Assembly: GCF_014841125.1 (NCBI RefSeq)
Contig: NZ_JACYTQ010000002.1
Location: 248,001-312,000 of the forward strand
Length of the DNA: 64,000 nucleotides
Direction of reading: 5' to 3'
From: Echinicola arenosa
GTDB taxonomy: Bacteria; Bacteroidota; Bacteroidia; Cytophagales; Cyclobacteriaceae
The position numbers were made by a program, and so were the translations under genes. The stretch's first letter is position 1. Each line of letters opens with the position of its first letter. Of the stretch, positions 34,780 to 44,306 are shown in pieces. The notes beneath the pieces are model-generated. The model saw only the letters and a program-made list of their open reading frames with translations, searched no databases and was not told where the DNA came from.

Positions 34780-35086
34780 TTTTTTTCTGACAAACTGAAA
34801 TTTTTCTAAAAAAACCACGCGCTTTGCAAAAAGCCGTGGTTTTCTTCTTTTTACACTAAATCACTTTTGAACGGGTCTACCCAAACCCTACTTTAAGATC
34901 AAAACCTGTAATTATCACAAATTCACCCATCTCTAAAAACTAAAAAATTATCATATAATTAAAATACCAAGCTATAAATTTCATTATTGACATTAAAACC
35001 ACATTAAAATAGCGATTTATTTGAAACCTTTTAATCTCATATTCGATATATGAAGTGTTGTCAGAAAAAACTAAAACACGAATACG
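34780..35086. other. Gene-free region after the porin gene
   Basis: This 307-bp AT-rich stretch contains the porin terminator at 34811-34843 and should hold the promoter of the small repeat-protein gene. I see no clear TAnnTTTG box and no coding frame. Confidence 0.55.
34811..34843 (+). terminator. Intrinsic terminator of the porin gene
   Basis: A 9-bp outer stem (34811-34819 with 34835-34843) encloses an inner GCTT/AAGC pairing, followed by a T-rich tail. Confidence 0.85.
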
Positions 35087-35392
35087 ATGGTTAAAATTGC
35101 AATGATGGTAGCAGCAGGATTCTTTGGCATGGAAGCCTATGAAGCAAAAGCTCAAGAATTCCACGAAATCAAAGGGCCAAAAGCCAAAAACTATAAGCCC
35201 TGGAAAGAGAAAGCAAGAAACGGAATTTTGACTGTTGATTTGAGCAAGCCTGATATCAAGGGACCTGCTTACAAACAACTCAAATCTTGGGAAAAAACAT
35301 CTGAAAAGGTAACAGTCAACATGGACTTGCAGCCAATCAGTAGACCCAAAGGACCGAAAGCCAAAAATCAAAAACCTTGGGACAAGAATTAA
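35087..35392 (+). CDS. Small secreted protein with three KGPxxKxxKxW repeats
   Basis: This 101-residue protein has a likely signal peptide (about 1-22, ending AKA-Q). Its mature part carries three copies of an 11-residue motif: KGPKAKNYKPW (29-39), KGPAYKQLKSW (58-68) and KGPKAKNQKPW (88-98), spaced 29 and 30 residues apart. The rest is lysine-rich and hydrophilic with no cysteine. I recognise no family. A regular ~30-residue period with conserved Gly-Pro and Trp suggests a repeated ligand- or surface-binding unit. The gene is monocistronic, with a terminator after its stop. Confidence 0.75.
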   Translation: MVKIAMMVAAGFFGMEAYEAKAQEFHEIKGPKAKNYKPWKEKARNGILTVDLSKPDIKGPAYKQLKSWEKTSEKVTVNMDLQPISRPKGPKAKNQKPWDKN

Positions 35393-35422
35393 CTTTCCCT
35401 CATTACGTTTGTCAGAAAACCG

Positions 35423-35447
35423 GAAGGCTATCAATATGATAGCCTTC
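35423..35447. terminator. Bidirectional intrinsic terminator
   Basis: GAAGGCTATCA (35423-35433) pairs perfectly with TGATAGCCTTC (35437-35447). It lies between the convergent small repeat-protein gene and the pseudouridine synthase gene; the plus tail is more T-rich. Confidence 0.8.
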
Positions 35448-35455
35448 ATTTGTTA

Positions 35456-36196
35456 TTAGCCGCTAAAGCTATTGTCTATATGTTGATCTTTGGCTTTTAC
35501 TTTTTCAAAATCCAAATATTGCTCCCAAAAAGGCTCTTCCGGCAATGCCGCCCGTAAGTATAGCTTTTCTTTTTTTACTGGATGAATAAACACCAAGTGG
35601 AAAGCATGTAAGTTTATACTTGCATCTGGATTAGGTTTGGCAAAACCATACCTTAAATCACCCCTGATCGGACAGCCCATAGAAGCCAACTGAACCCGAA
35701 TCTGATGCGGCCTTCCCGTCACTGGCCTCACCTCCAACAACCAATGGTCATTAAGCTTTCCAAGCCTTTTGTAGGTCAATTCCGCTCGCTTCGAACCTGG
35801 TTCCTCATGATCATAGGCTTGGGTAACATTACGCTTCTCATCCTTGACCAGATAGTGTGTCAATTTCCCCGCCTCTTCCTTTGGCCTTTTCTTCACAACA
35901 GCCCAGTAAACTTTATGAATATCCCGTTTTTTGAAAAGAACCATCATTCTTTCGAGCGCTTTCGAAGTTCTTGCAAAAACCACCAACCCACTCACCGGCC
36001 TGTCCAGCCGATGCACCGGATGCAGAAACACAGCACCTGGCTTATCATACTTTTCAGCAATGTAATCCTTGCAATAATCAGTTAGGTTTTTGTCACCTGT
36101 ATGGTCTCCTTGCACCAAAATTCCTGCTCGTTTGTTGACCACTAACAAGTGATTATCTTCATACACAACAGTAAAAGGTTTCTTTGCCATATTCAA
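35456..36196 (-). CDS. RluA-family pseudouridine synthase
   Basis: This 246-residue enzyme converts uridine to pseudouridine in rRNA or tRNA. The catalytic motif is HRLDRPVSG (62-70) with Asp65. The later motif RPVTGRPHQIRVQL also fits the RluA family. No S4 domain is present at the N-terminus, so it is a short form whose target (rRNA or tRNA site) cannot be assigned. It is followed by the shared terminator at 35423. Confidence 0.92.
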   Translation of the reverse strand: MNMAKKPFTVVYEDNHLLVVNKRAGILVQGDHTGDKNLTDYCKDYIAEKYDKPGAVFLHPVHRLDRPVSGLVVFARTSKALERMMVLFKKRDIHKVYWAVVKKRPKEEAGKLTHYLVKDEKRNVTQAYDHEEPGSKRAELTYKRLGKLNDHWLLEVRPVTGRPHQIRVQLASMGCPIRGDLRYGFAKPNPDASINLHAFHLVFIHPVKKEKLYLRAALPEEPFWEQYLDFEKVKAKDQHIDNSFSG

Positions 36197-36258
36197 TTTC
36201 TTTATTGATGCTAAGTTAGGAAAAGATGAAAAACTAAATTTTCATCGAAATATGCAAA

Positions 36259-36280
36259 AAGGGCAGCTTAAGCTACCCTT
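36259..36280 (-). terminator. Intrinsic terminator of prfC
   Basis: A near-perfect 22-bp palindrome reads with one G-U pair in minus RNA and is followed there by a five-T run. It lies 19 bp after the prfC stop and upstream of the pseudouridine synthase gene. Confidence 0.75.
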
Positions 36281-36298
36281 GAACATTAATATTTACTT

Positions 36299-37879
36299 CT
36301 AAAACTCGGACGTAAAATGGAATGAGATATCTGGGTAATTATCTTGAACCATTTGAAGCCAAGCCCTGGACTCAGCCATAAAAACGAGCTTTCCGTCTTT
36401 ATCATGAGCTATATGCCTGTTCTTGGACCTTACAAACTCATCCAATTGCTTCTTATCGGTACTACTGATCCAACAAGCCTTATACAAGTTCATGGGAGCA
36501 AACTCCACTGTGGCATTATATTCATTCTTCAACCTAAACTGAATCACCTCAAACTGAAGCTGCCCAACTGTTCCCACAACCTTTCTAGACCCCATATCAA
36601 AGGTAAATAACTGAGCTACACCTTCCTCCATAAGCTGTTTCAACCCCTTTTCCAGCTGCTTGGTTTTCATCGCATCCTTATTGATGACTTCTCTGAAAAT
36701 CTCAGGAGAGAAGCTTGGGATCCCTTTAAAAGTTAAGTTCTCACCATCAGTCAAAGAGTCCCCTATTTTAAGGTTTCCTGTATCATACAAACCTACAATA
36801 TCACCAGGAAATGCTTGATCGATGATTTCTTTATCCTGTGCCATAAATGAGGTCACATTGGAAAACCTCAAAGGCTTGGTTCCCCTTACATGGTTGTATG
36901 GCTTGTTACGCTCAAATTTCCCAGAGCAGATTCTTAAAAAGGCAATCCTGTTCCTGTGATTGGGATCCATATTGGCATGGATCTTAAACACAAAACCACT
37001 AAACTTATCCTCACTTGGCAAAACCTCTCTTTCTTCAGTAACACGACTCTTTGGGATCGGGGCAATGTCAATAAAAGTATCCAACATCTCCTTTACACCA
37101 AAGTTATTCACTGCAGACCCAAAGAAAACAGGTGCCACTTGGCCAGAAAGATAATCTTCCTTATTGAATTCAGGATAAACCCCTTCCACCAACTCCACAT
37201 CTTCTCTAAGTTGATTCGCATTGGACTCCCCTACCAAGTCTTCCAATTTACTGTCTTCCAAATCCTCAATAGCCACAATCTCATCCGAAAGTTTTCTTTG
37301 GGAAGGAGTAAACAAATTAAGGGATTTGTTATATAGGTTATAAACTCCACGGAAGGTTTTACCCATTGATATTGGCCAGGACAAAGGACGAACTTTGATA
37401 TTCAATTTACTCTCTACTTCATCAAGTAAATCGTAAGGATCTCTTCCTTCCCTGTCAAGCTTATTGATAAAACAAATTACCGGAGTATTCCTCATTCGGC
37501 AAACCTCCATCAACTTCTCGGTCTGAATCTCCACACCTTTCACACAATCGATTACCATGATCACACTGTCCACTGCAGTCAATGTTCGATAGGTATCCTC
37601 AGCAAAATCCTGGTGACCAGGCGTATCCAACAAGTTGATTTTAATGCCACGATACTCAAACCCCATAACAGAGGTCGCTACAGAGATACCTCTCTGCTTT
37701 TCTATCTCCATCCAATCCGACTTGGCATGGGTATCGATCTTATTTGATTTTACCGCTCCAGCAGTCTTGATCGCACCACCAAAAAGCAATAACTTCTCAG
37801 TCAGTGTGGTCTTTCCCGCATCGGGGTGGGATATAATTCCAAAAGTTCTTCTTTTTTGAATCTCTTTGGTCAAACTCAT
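36299..37879 (-). CDS. prfC: Peptide chain release factor 3
   Basis: This 526-residue translational GTPase recycles RF1/RF2 from the terminating ribosome. GTPase motifs are HPDAGKTT (18-25), DTPGHQDF and [10 protein letters not shown]. The middle domain has [17 protein letters not shown] and [20 protein letters not shown], which are typical of RF3 rather than EF-G. Length matches the family. It is a single gene with its own terminator. Confidence 0.96.
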   Translation of the reverse strand: MSLTKEIQKRRTFGIISHPDAGKTTLTEKLLLFGGAIKTAGAVKSNKIDTHAKSDWMEIEKQRGISVATSVMGFEYRGIKINLLDTPGHQDFAEDTYRTLTAVDSVIMVIDCVKGVEIQTEKLMEVCRMRNTPVICFINKLDREGRDPYDLLDEVESKLNIKVRPLSWPISMGKTFRGVYNLYNKSLNLFTPSQRKLSDEIVAIEDLEDSKLEDLVGESNANQLREDVELVEGVYPEFNKEDYLSGQVAPVFFGSAVNNFGVKEMLDTFIDIAPIPKSRVTEEREVLPSEDKFSGFVFKIHANMDPNHRNRIAFLRICSGKFERNKPYNHVRGTKPLRFSNVTSFMAQDKEIIDQAFPGDIVGLYDTGNLKIGDSLTDGENLTFKGIPSFSPEIFREVINKDAMKTKQLEKGLKQLMEEGVAQLFTFDMGSRKVVGTVGQLQFEVIQFRLKNEYNATVEFAPMNLYKACWISSTDKKQLDEFVRSKNRHIAHDKDGKLVFMAESRAWLQMVQDNYPDISFHFTSEF

Positions 37880-37986
37880 CTTCTTCAGGCTCCTTTATTT
37901 GCAAGATGCAAAGGTAGCTTTTTATCTCGAAAGTTGGAAAGTAATCCTGAGCCTGACTTAAGAAAGCCATCCATCAAGATTGATAT

Positions 37987-39225
37987 TTATCCAATAAATG
38001 GATCTTGATTGACCTTAAACTCCTCCGCACTTTCTTGAGTACCTCTCAGGACAATTCTAAAAGTGGTTCCCTTGCCCACTTCAGACTGATAAACAAAAAT
38101 ACGCCCTCTATGATACCCTTCTATAATTCTCTTGGCCAAGGTCAAGCCTAAGCCCCAGCCTCGTTTACGGGTAGTAAAACCAGGGTTAAAAACTTTTTTG
38201 AACATACTCTTATCAATCCCCTTACCCGTATCTGAAATATCAACATACACAAACTGTTCGCTCTCTTTGACAATGTTGATTTCAATAGCTCCCTGACCTT
38301 TCATGGCGTCTACTGCATTCTTACAGATATTCTCGACCACCCATTCAAACAGGGATTTATTCATCATAGCCTCCACTTCTTCCGCATGGGTATTGAGTGT
38401 TATGCTCACCTTACTGGATATTCGTGGCCTCAAATAACTGACTGCTTCCTCTACAACCTGATAAATATTTTCCTGCTTGATTACGGGTGCACTGCCAATA
38501 TTACTAAAACGCTCCGTAACCATCCTGAGCTTGGACACATCTTTATCCAATTCTACGATCACCTCTTTGTTCTCGTCCCATACTGGGGAATTTTTAAGAT
38601 AATCAATCCATGCCATCAATGAGGCAATCGGTGTCCCCAGCTGATGAGCTGTTTCTTTTGTAAGTCCAGCCCATACACGATTTTGCTCAGCAATTTTTGA
38701 CTGGTTAAACACTGCAAAAGCCAAGACTCCAAACACCAAAATAACTGAAAGCTGTACATAAGGATAATACTTCAGCCTGGTCAATAACTCCGAATTGGTA
38801 TAATAAAGGAATTGATTTTCTACTATCTGAATAGGCTCATAATCCATCTTCATTCTCAATACCTCAGCACGTAGCTTTTTATCTATATCTTCTTCCGTGG
38901 CATTATTTTTAAACTTAATATTCCTGTATTGCCCTGTAGGATTGCCAAATGCATCTGCTACAATCACCGGAATATTATGGTTTTCCTGAATGATTCCTTG
39001 ATGAATAAAAGTGAGGTTATCAGAATTATTGGCCACATATTCCATGGCATTGGCATAGAGCGTAATTTGCTTTGTCTCCCTTTCTTTTAATTCACTTACT
39101 AAAGTATTGGTATAATAAATAGACCCCACACTAATGATGAGCGACGCTATAAAAATAATCCACTTTACCTTACCCCTATTTTGGTACAAATCCAGCGTTG
39201 CCAGATCCTGAATTCGGTTCTTCAT
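37987..39225 (-). CDS. Sensor histidine kinase
   Basis: The product is 412 residues from the ATG at 39225 (MKNRIQDLATLDLYQNRGK); an upstream start 34 codons earlier is unlikely because a purine-rich AAAGAGAT precedes this one. A membrane helix near 20-40, a periplasmic sensor of about 120 residues, and a second helix near 156-176 are followed by the kinase core: H-box ETAHQLGTPIASLMAW, N-box NICKNAVDAM, G1 DTGKGID and G2 GWGLGLTLAKR. No response regulator gene is adjacent, so it is an orphan here. The dps gene is divergent. Confidence 0.9.
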   Translation of the reverse strand: MKNRIQDLATLDLYQNRGKVKWIIFIASLIISVGSIYYTNTLVSELKERETKQITLYANAMEYVANNSDNLTFIHQGIIQENHNIPVIVADAFGNPTGQYRNIKFKNNATEEDIDKKLRAEVLRMKMDYEPIQIVENQFLYYTNSELLTRLKYYPYVQLSVILVFGVLAFAVFNQSKIAEQNRVWAGLTKETAHQLGTPIASLMAWIDYLKNSPVWDENKEVIVELDKDVSKLRMVTERFSNIGSAPVIKQENIYQVVEEAVSYLRPRISSKVSITLNTHAEEVEAMMNKSLFEWVVENICKNAVDAMKGQGAIEINIVKESEQFVYVDISDTGKGIDKSMFKKVFNPGFTTRKRGWGLGLTLAKRIIEGYHRGRIFVYQSEVGKGTTFRIVLRGTQESAEEFKVNQDPFIG

Positions 39226-39384
39226 TATCTCTTTTTCAATCAATCTCCGGTAAACTTTCCGATTCCTATATAACTGGTTATTTTGATAGATATTATCTAT
39301 CAAACATAGAAATATAGTGTTTGACACCTGCGCTATAATCCCGTAAATTCGAATATAATTTTAAAAAAACAAAACATAAAAGGA

Positions 39385-39855
39385 ATGGCAACTAACGAAA
39401 TAGGATTAAAAATAAAAGACAGCAAGGTATTGGTCGAGAAATTGAACAACTTATTGGCCAATTATGAAATATACTATCAAAACTTAAGGAACTTTCACTG
39501 GAATGTATCCGGACCTAACTTTTTCGAACTGCATGCAAAATTTGAAGAATTGTACAACGAGGCAACTGTAGCCATTGACGAAACAGCAGAAAGAATTTTG
39601 ACCTTGGGAGAAAGACCATTGAGCTCTTTTTCAGAATATATCAAGGCATCCAATATTGAGGAAGCTAAAGAAATCACTGATCCCAAAAAGATGGTCGAAA
39701 CAGTAAGAGATAATTTGAACACTTTACTTTCGTTGGAAAGGGATACCTTGGAAGCGGCTTCTGCTCAAGGTGATGAAGGCTCTGTAACCCTAATGAGTGA
39801 TTATATCACTTCAAAAGAGAAAGTGATCTGGATGTTATCAGCATACTTAAGATAA
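39385..39855 (+). CDS. dps: Dps-family ferritin-like protein
   Basis: This 156-residue cytoplasmic miniferritin forms dodecamers that bind DNA and oxidise iron. The ferroxidase ligands His38, His50, Asp65 and Glu69 have the same spacing (12, 15, 4) as in characterised Dps proteins, for example in NFHWNVSGPNFFELH. The short, weakly basic N-terminus suggests limited DNA binding. It is divergent from an orphan histidine kinase gene. Its stop codon lies inside a very long terminator stem. Confidence 0.92.
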   Translation: MATNEIGLKIKDSKVLVEKLNNLLANYEIYYQNLRNFHWNVSGPNFFELHAKFEELYNEATVAIDETAERILTLGERPLSSFSEYIKASNIEEAKEITDPKKMVETVRDNLNTLLSLERDTLEAASAQGDEGSVTLMSDYITSKEKVIWMLSAYLR

Positions 39856-39898
39856 AACGAATAAGGGCGATCTGATGATCGCCCTTATTCGTTTTATC
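39851..39898. terminator. Bidirectional terminator, 22-bp perfect stem
   Basis: Arms 39851-39872 and 39877-39898 pair perfectly with a 4-nt loop; the stem begins 2 bp before the dps stop codon and contains it. It separates the convergent dps and ABC permease genes (permease ends at 39907). Confidence 0.9.
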
Positions 39899-39906
39899 AA
39901 TTCCTC

Positions 39907-41217
39907 TTAATTGCTCTGCTTGATCCATTTCCAAAGTGTCTTATAGCTCACTTTAGTCCCATGAACCAAAATGCCGATCCTATAAATTTTTGCTGCTACC
40001 CATGTGGTAAACAAAAATCCTGCAATCAAGGCAACCATCGATATCACCAAATCAAAAGCCGGTATCCCAAAACTAGCCCTACCCACCATGGCTATAGGTG
40101 CAGTAAACGGAATAACGGACAGCCAAAATGAAATATTACTATTAGGATCATCCAGGATAAACACAAACAAAGCAAAATAACTGGCTATTAAAGGAATCGT
40201 CACTGGAAACATGAACTGCTGTGCATCAGACGGAGAATCCACAGCAGCGCCAATGGCCGCGAAGAAAGCACCATATAACAGATAACCTCCTAAGAAATAA
40301 AACAAAAAGGTCAATACGAGCTGCACAAAGTCTATTCCTTGAATGACCTGCATAATTTGGGCAATATCACTGGAATTGGCCAATGTCTGTGCAGCTTCTG
40401 GGTTGGCCATTTCCAACGCCTGTTGCTGGGGCATTTGCATGCCAAAATACCCCATCACTACTGTAGAAATTGTAGAAATCAAAACAATCCAAATCAAAAA
40501 CTGCGTCAAACCGACAGCTCCTATACCAATGATCTTACCAAGCATCAACTGAAAAGGCTTGATGGAAGAAACCAATATTTCAATGATCCTACTGGATTTT
40601 TCTTCTATTACCCCTTGCATAATCTGGGTTCCATAGACAAAAATAAAGGTATAGATCAAGATCCCTAAGAAGAACCCCAAACCATAATTCACTCCAGCAT
40701 TGGACAGTTTTTCCTCCCCGCTCTCTTCCAGTGTCACAGACTGTATCGAAACATTCGTCCTTACTTCACTGATCACTTTCGGATCAATCCCCGTATCAAA
40801 TAACCTAATCTCTTCAATCTTTCTTTTTAGCTCCCTCTCCAAGTGACTCACCAATCCCATACTTGGGTTTTTCTCGGAATAATAAACTATTCCTTTCGGA
40901 TTTTTTATGTCAACCTGAGGAATATAGAGAAACCCATAGCGCTTTCCTTCTTGGACCATAGCCTTGGCTTCATCCACTGGCAATTTTGAATAGGAAAAAG
41001 CATATTGACCATTGCTTTCTAAAAAAAATCGGCCACTATCATCCACCACTTCGATGATTTTCAAAGCCTCGCCTCCTTCATCACTCAGCGAAATCCAAAG
41101 AAATATTCCAAGGATTGCCGGAAATACCAAAGGAGTAATCAAAGTAGCAAGTAAGAAAGATTTCTTCCTCACCCTAGCCAAGTACTCTCTCTTTATGACC
41201 AAAAAGACCTTATTCAT
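39907..41217 (-). CDS. ABC-2 type transporter permease
   Basis: This 436-residue inner-membrane permease has an N-terminal helix (about 22-42), a large periplasmic loop rich in coiled residues (about 45-175), then helices at about 180-200, 225-250, 300-330, 345-365 and 385-410. This is the ABC-2 layout of NatB. It overlaps the ATPase gene by 8 bp, so they form one unit. NatAB exports Na+ in Bacillus, but in Bacteroidota such pairs are usually of unknown substrate. Confidence 0.88.
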   Translation of the reverse strand: MNKVFLVIKREYLARVRKKSFLLATLITPLVFPAILGIFLWISLSDEGGEALKIIEVVDDSGRFFLESNGQYAFSYSKLPVDEAKAMVQEGKRYGFLYIPQVDIKNPKGIVYYSEKNPSMGLVSHLERELKRKIEEIRLFDTGIDPKVISEVRTNVSIQSVTLEESGEEKLSNAGVNYGLGFFLGILIYTFIFVYGTQIMQGVIEEKSSRIIEILVSSIKPFQLMLGKIIGIGAVGLTQFLIWIVLISTISTVVMGYFGMQMPQQQALEMANPEAAQTLANSSDIAQIMQVIQGIDFVQLVLTFLFYFLGGYLLYGAFFAAIGAAVDSPSDAQQFMFPVTIPLIASYFALFVFILDDPNSNISFWLSVIPFTAPIAMVGRASFGIPAFDLVISMVALIAGFLFTTWVAAKIYRIGILVHGTKVSYKTLWKWIKQSN

Positions 41218-42112
41218 ATTCGCTTTCTTTTACTTTTTGAATAAAAATTTCCTCAATAGAAGGGATTTTCTCTGAAAAACTAACCACTTCCCCATAGCCC
41301 ATTAACTCCTTCAGCAAGTCATTTGGAGCATCATCCCCCAGTGAAACATCAAACCTGACCATACCTGCCATTTCTATTGCTCCAGTAAACTTCTCAGGAA
41401 GCGGTTGGTGAACAGCCCTTAATTTCACTTCAAAAGTATTGGACCTTGCCTCATCCTTAACTTGATGAACTGGACCATCCAAAACCTTATGAGACTTATT
41501 GATCATCGCAATATGATCGCATAGAAGCTCAACTGATTCCATTCTATGGGTACTCAGCATCACTGTAGTGCCCTTTTCCTTCAACTCCAAAATCACATTC
41601 TTAATAATCTCCGCATTGACTGGGTCAAAACCAGAAAAAGGTTCATCAAGTATAAGAATCTCAGGATCATGTATTACGGTAGAAATGAACTGGATCTTTT
41701 GGGCCATTCCTTTAGAAAGGTCTTCTATTTTTTTGTCTACCCAAGCTGTTATTTCCAGCTTCTCTAGCCAATATTTCACTTTACCCTTTGCAGCATGGCT
41801 GGAAAGCCCTTTCAGCTGGGCAAAATACAAAAGTTGCTCACCCACCTTCATTCTTTTATACAGTCCCCTTTCCTCTGGTAAATAACCAATGCTCTTGATG
41901 TGTTTGGGAGCTAAAAGTTCTCCATTCACGCTGACATTACCTGAGTCAGCATCAATAATTTGATTCACGATCCGAATCAAAGTCGTTTTACCTGCACCAT
42001 TAGGACCAAGGAGACCAAAGATGCAACCTTTCGGCACAACTAAGTCTACATCAGTCAAGGCAGATTGGGCCCCATATTTTTTATGAAGCCCTTCAATTTT
42101 AAGAATATCCAA
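41210..42112 (-). CDS. ABC transporter ATP-binding protein (NatA-like)
   Basis: This 300-residue ATPase partners the ABC-2 permease encoded next. Motifs are Walker A GPNGAGKTT (35-43), signature LSKGMAQK, Walker B LILDEPFSGFD and the STHRMES switch region. A C-terminal domain of about 90 residues (from about 215) is typical of NatA/CcmA-like subunits. It is the first gene of a two-gene operon. Confidence 0.92.
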   Translation of the reverse strand: MDILKIEGLHKKYGAQSALTDVDLVVPKGCIFGLLGPNGAGKTTLIRIVNQIIDADSGNVSVNGELLAPKHIKSIGYLPEERGLYKRMKVGEQLLYFAQLKGLSSHAAKGKVKYWLEKLEITAWVDKKIEDLSKGMAQKIQFISTVIHDPEILILDEPFSGFDPVNAEIIKNVILELKEKGTTVMLSTHRMESVELLCDHIAMINKSHKVLDGPVHQVKDEARSNTFEVKLRAVHQPLPEKFTGAIEMAGMVRFDVSLGDDAPNDLLKELMGYGEVVSFSEKIPSIEEIFIQKVKESEYE

Positions 42113-42195
42113 AATGATTACTGTTTAAAAACTGAGGCTACTAAACAACAAAAATAAACGGTAAACATTAATAGCCAAGACAATAAGCCGAAAGC

Positions 42196-43089
42196 TTATT
42201 TTAAAATGAGAGAACCTACTGATACATCAATTTCAAAAGTGATCAAATCCGATGCATTTTCCTCATATCCCTTACTGGCATATACTTTTTCACCCATGTC
42301 GAAAAGATAATTGGGCAAACTCGTTCTACACATGGCTGTGGATTTTATTTTTACCAAATAAGGATATTGTGGGGAAGGCAATTTAATATATACAGAACCA
42401 GCTCCTACTGTCGTAGATATATTACAAGGCTTTTTTCTTTGGGAAACTTCATCAAAATCAAGATTGATCTTACCATAATTAACGTCAAAGATCAGGTAAT
42501 CGGCATTGGCATGGGCAACATTTACTCCTTCCACAGTCCCCATATTTACTTTGACCATCATGGTATCCATCTCAATAGGGTTGGATGACTTTCCCATATA
42601 ATTCAATGCAACATCAGCAGTAGCGGTCTTAATTTTGCAACGTTTTACCTTCAGGTTAGACAGGTCTACGGTTGCTTTTCCAATCCCAAAATGAAAGTTC
42701 AAATCATATATATAGCTATCGCTAAGACCAACCTCCCAAGTATGATCAAAGTCACCTTCACTGGTAGCAAATAGTTTAGAAGAAAGATTTTTGCCAAAAC
42801 TTTCATTTTCGACATTATTATGATTGAGGTTGGCGTGCAATACCCTGTTCTCAATATTATATTCAAAATCGGGGAGAATATTAACTTTTGACAAATGAGA
42901 GTGAATCATCACTGCCTTGGAAGAATACATTTTGTTGACTTGCGAAACTCCTTTATAGGAAGTAAAGTTTAATTGCACCAAATCAAACCCACTTTTCTCT
43001 TCAACCGTAAACTCTTTCACAATCTGGGCTTTCACCATAAAGGTTACCCCTAAAGCAAAAAACATTAATAAGCACAATTTATTCAACAT
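42196..43089 (-). CDS. Hypothetical secreted beta-rich protein
   Basis: This 297-residue protein has a clear signal peptide (about 1-21, ending VKAQ). The mature part alternates short strands, with repeated patterns such as DLSNLKVKRCKIKTATADVALNYMG and DTMMVKVNMGTVEGVNVAHANADYLIFDVNYG, resembling right-handed beta-helix or DUF4097-like adhesin folds. I cannot fix the family. It lies 95 bp after the dnaJ terminator region on the same strand and 83 bp before the ABC ATPase gene. Confidence 0.6.
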   Translation of the reverse strand: MLNKLCLLMFFALGVTFMVKAQIVKEFTVEEKSGFDLVQLNFTSYKGVSQVNKMYSSKAVMIHSHLSKVNILPDFEYNIENRVLHANLNHNNVENESFGKNLSSKLFATSEGDFDHTWEVGLSDSYIYDLNFHFGIGKATVDLSNLKVKRCKIKTATADVALNYMGKSSNPIEMDTMMVKVNMGTVEGVNVAHANADYLIFDVNYGKINLDFDEVSQRKKPCNISTTVGAGSVYIKLPSPQYPYLVKIKSTAMCRTSLPNYLFDMGEKVYASKGYEENASDLITFEIDVSVGSLILK

Positions 43090-43136
43090 ACGAATAAATT
43101 ACGGGACGATAGGTAAAAGGTTGGCTTTAGGCAAAA

Positions 43137-43162
43137 AAAAGCCGGAAAAATTTCCGGCTTTT
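43137..43162 (-). terminator. Intrinsic terminator of grpE-dnaJ
   Basis: AAAAGCCGGAAA and TTTCCGGCTTTT form a near-perfect stem with a 2-nt loop; the minus tail is T-rich. It lies 23 bp after the dnaJ stop. Confidence 0.9.
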
Positions 43163-43184
43163 AAATATATGTCATTTTTGACTC

Positions 43185-44300
43185 CTAAAAGAACTCTTTC
43201 ATCTTGTCAAAAAAGGTCTTTTCAGACTTCCCAGGGTCAGGAATAAAGTTCTCTGAAGCTCTCAAAGACTCCAACTTTTCCCTTTCCTCTTTCGTCAACT
43301 GTTTTGGTGTCCAAACATTCACATGGATCAATTGATCTCCACGACCATAGCCATTTAAGTCCTTCACACCTTTTCCTTTCAATCGTAGAATCTTGCCACT
43401 CTGTGTTCCTGGATCCAATTTGATCTTCACCTTTCCATCAATTGTAGGAACTTCGATCTGCGCCCCAAGAGCCGCATCTATAAAGCTGGTATAAAGATCA
43501 TAGACTACATTGTTCCCATCTCTTTGAAGAATTTCATCTTCTACCTCCTCGATTACAATCAAAAGATCACCTGCCACTCCTCCTGGAACTTCGTTACCTT
43601 TTCCAGAAAGACTCAACTGCATACCGTCAGCCACACCACCTGGAATATTGATTGGTATAACTTCTTCTTTCAAGACCAAACCTCTAGCATCGGCATGATC
43701 AGGTTTCTTGTCAATAATCTGACCGCTTCCACCACAGGCTGGGCAGGCACTGGCTGACACCATTTGTCCAAGCATCGTGTTGACTACCTTCTTCACCTGA
43801 CCAGAACCTTGGCAGGTTGAGCAAGTTTTGAAAGAAACACCATCCGCTACGATATGACGTTTTACCTTAATTTTCTTCTCTACGCCATTGGCTACCTCCT
43901 TAAGATTGACTTTAAGTTTAACACGAAGATTGGTTCCTTTTCTTACCCTTCTTCCACCACGGCTTCCACCGCCAAAGAACGATTCAAATCCACCTCCACC
44001 GCCGAAGATGTCTCCAAATTGAGAGAAAATATCATCCATGTTCATCCCAGCACCTCCACCGAAACCACCATTTCCACTCATGCCTTGATGGCCAAAACGG
44101 TCATAGCGCTCTTTCTTCTCAGCATTGCTGAGCACTTCATATGCTTCAGCAGCTTCTTTGAATTTCTCCTCAGCAGCTTTGTCGTCAGGGTTTTTATCTG
44201 GGTGATACTTCAATGCCATCTTTCGATAGGCCTTTTTTATCTCATCCGCACTAGCATCTTTAGACACTCCTAATACTTCGTAATAGTCTCTTTTTGCCAT
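43185..44300 (-). CDS. dnaJ: Chaperone DnaJ with reduced zinc-binding region
   Basis: This 371-residue Hsp40 cochaperone stimulates DnaK ATPase activity through its J domain (HPD at 33-35). A Gly/Phe-rich segment covers about 75-120. The zinc-binding region has only two CxxCxGxG motifs, at 160-167 and 186-193, instead of the usual four. Alignment by phrase shows that motifs 2 and 3 remain and motifs 1 and 4 are replaced (for example by [11 protein letters not shown]). Zinc site II should survive and site I should be lost. The C-terminal client-binding barrels are normal. It lies 6 bp after grpE. Confidence 0.95.
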   Translation of the reverse strand: MAKRDYYEVLGVSKDASADEIKKAYRKMALKYHPDKNPDDKAAEEKFKEAAEAYEVLSNAEKKERYDRFGHQGMSGNGGFGGGAGMNMDDIFSQFGDIFGGGGGFESFFGGGSRGGRRVRKGTNLRVKLKVNLKEVANGVEKKIKVKRHIVADGVSFKTCSTCQGSGQVKKVVNTMLGQMVSASACPACGGSGQIIDKKPDHADARGLVLKEEVIPINIPGGVADGMQLSLSGKGNEVPGGVAGDLLIVIEEVEDEILQRDGNNVVYDLYTSFIDAALGAQIEVPTIDGKVKIKLDPGTQSGKILRLKGKGVKDLNGYGRGDQLIHVNVWTPKQLTKEEREKLESLRASENFIPDPGKSEKTFFDKMKEFF

Positions 44301-44306
44301 AATTTC

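Noticed and set aside
39226-39327. Upstream start of the orphan histidine kinase
   Set aside because: The extra 34 residues are basic and unlike kinase N-termini, and a better ribosome site precedes the ATG at 39225.
39090-39384. Sigma-70 style TTGACA/TATAAT promoter before dps
   Set aside because: TTGACA and TATAAT are only 7 bp apart, far from the 17-bp spacing, and the phylum uses a different consensus.
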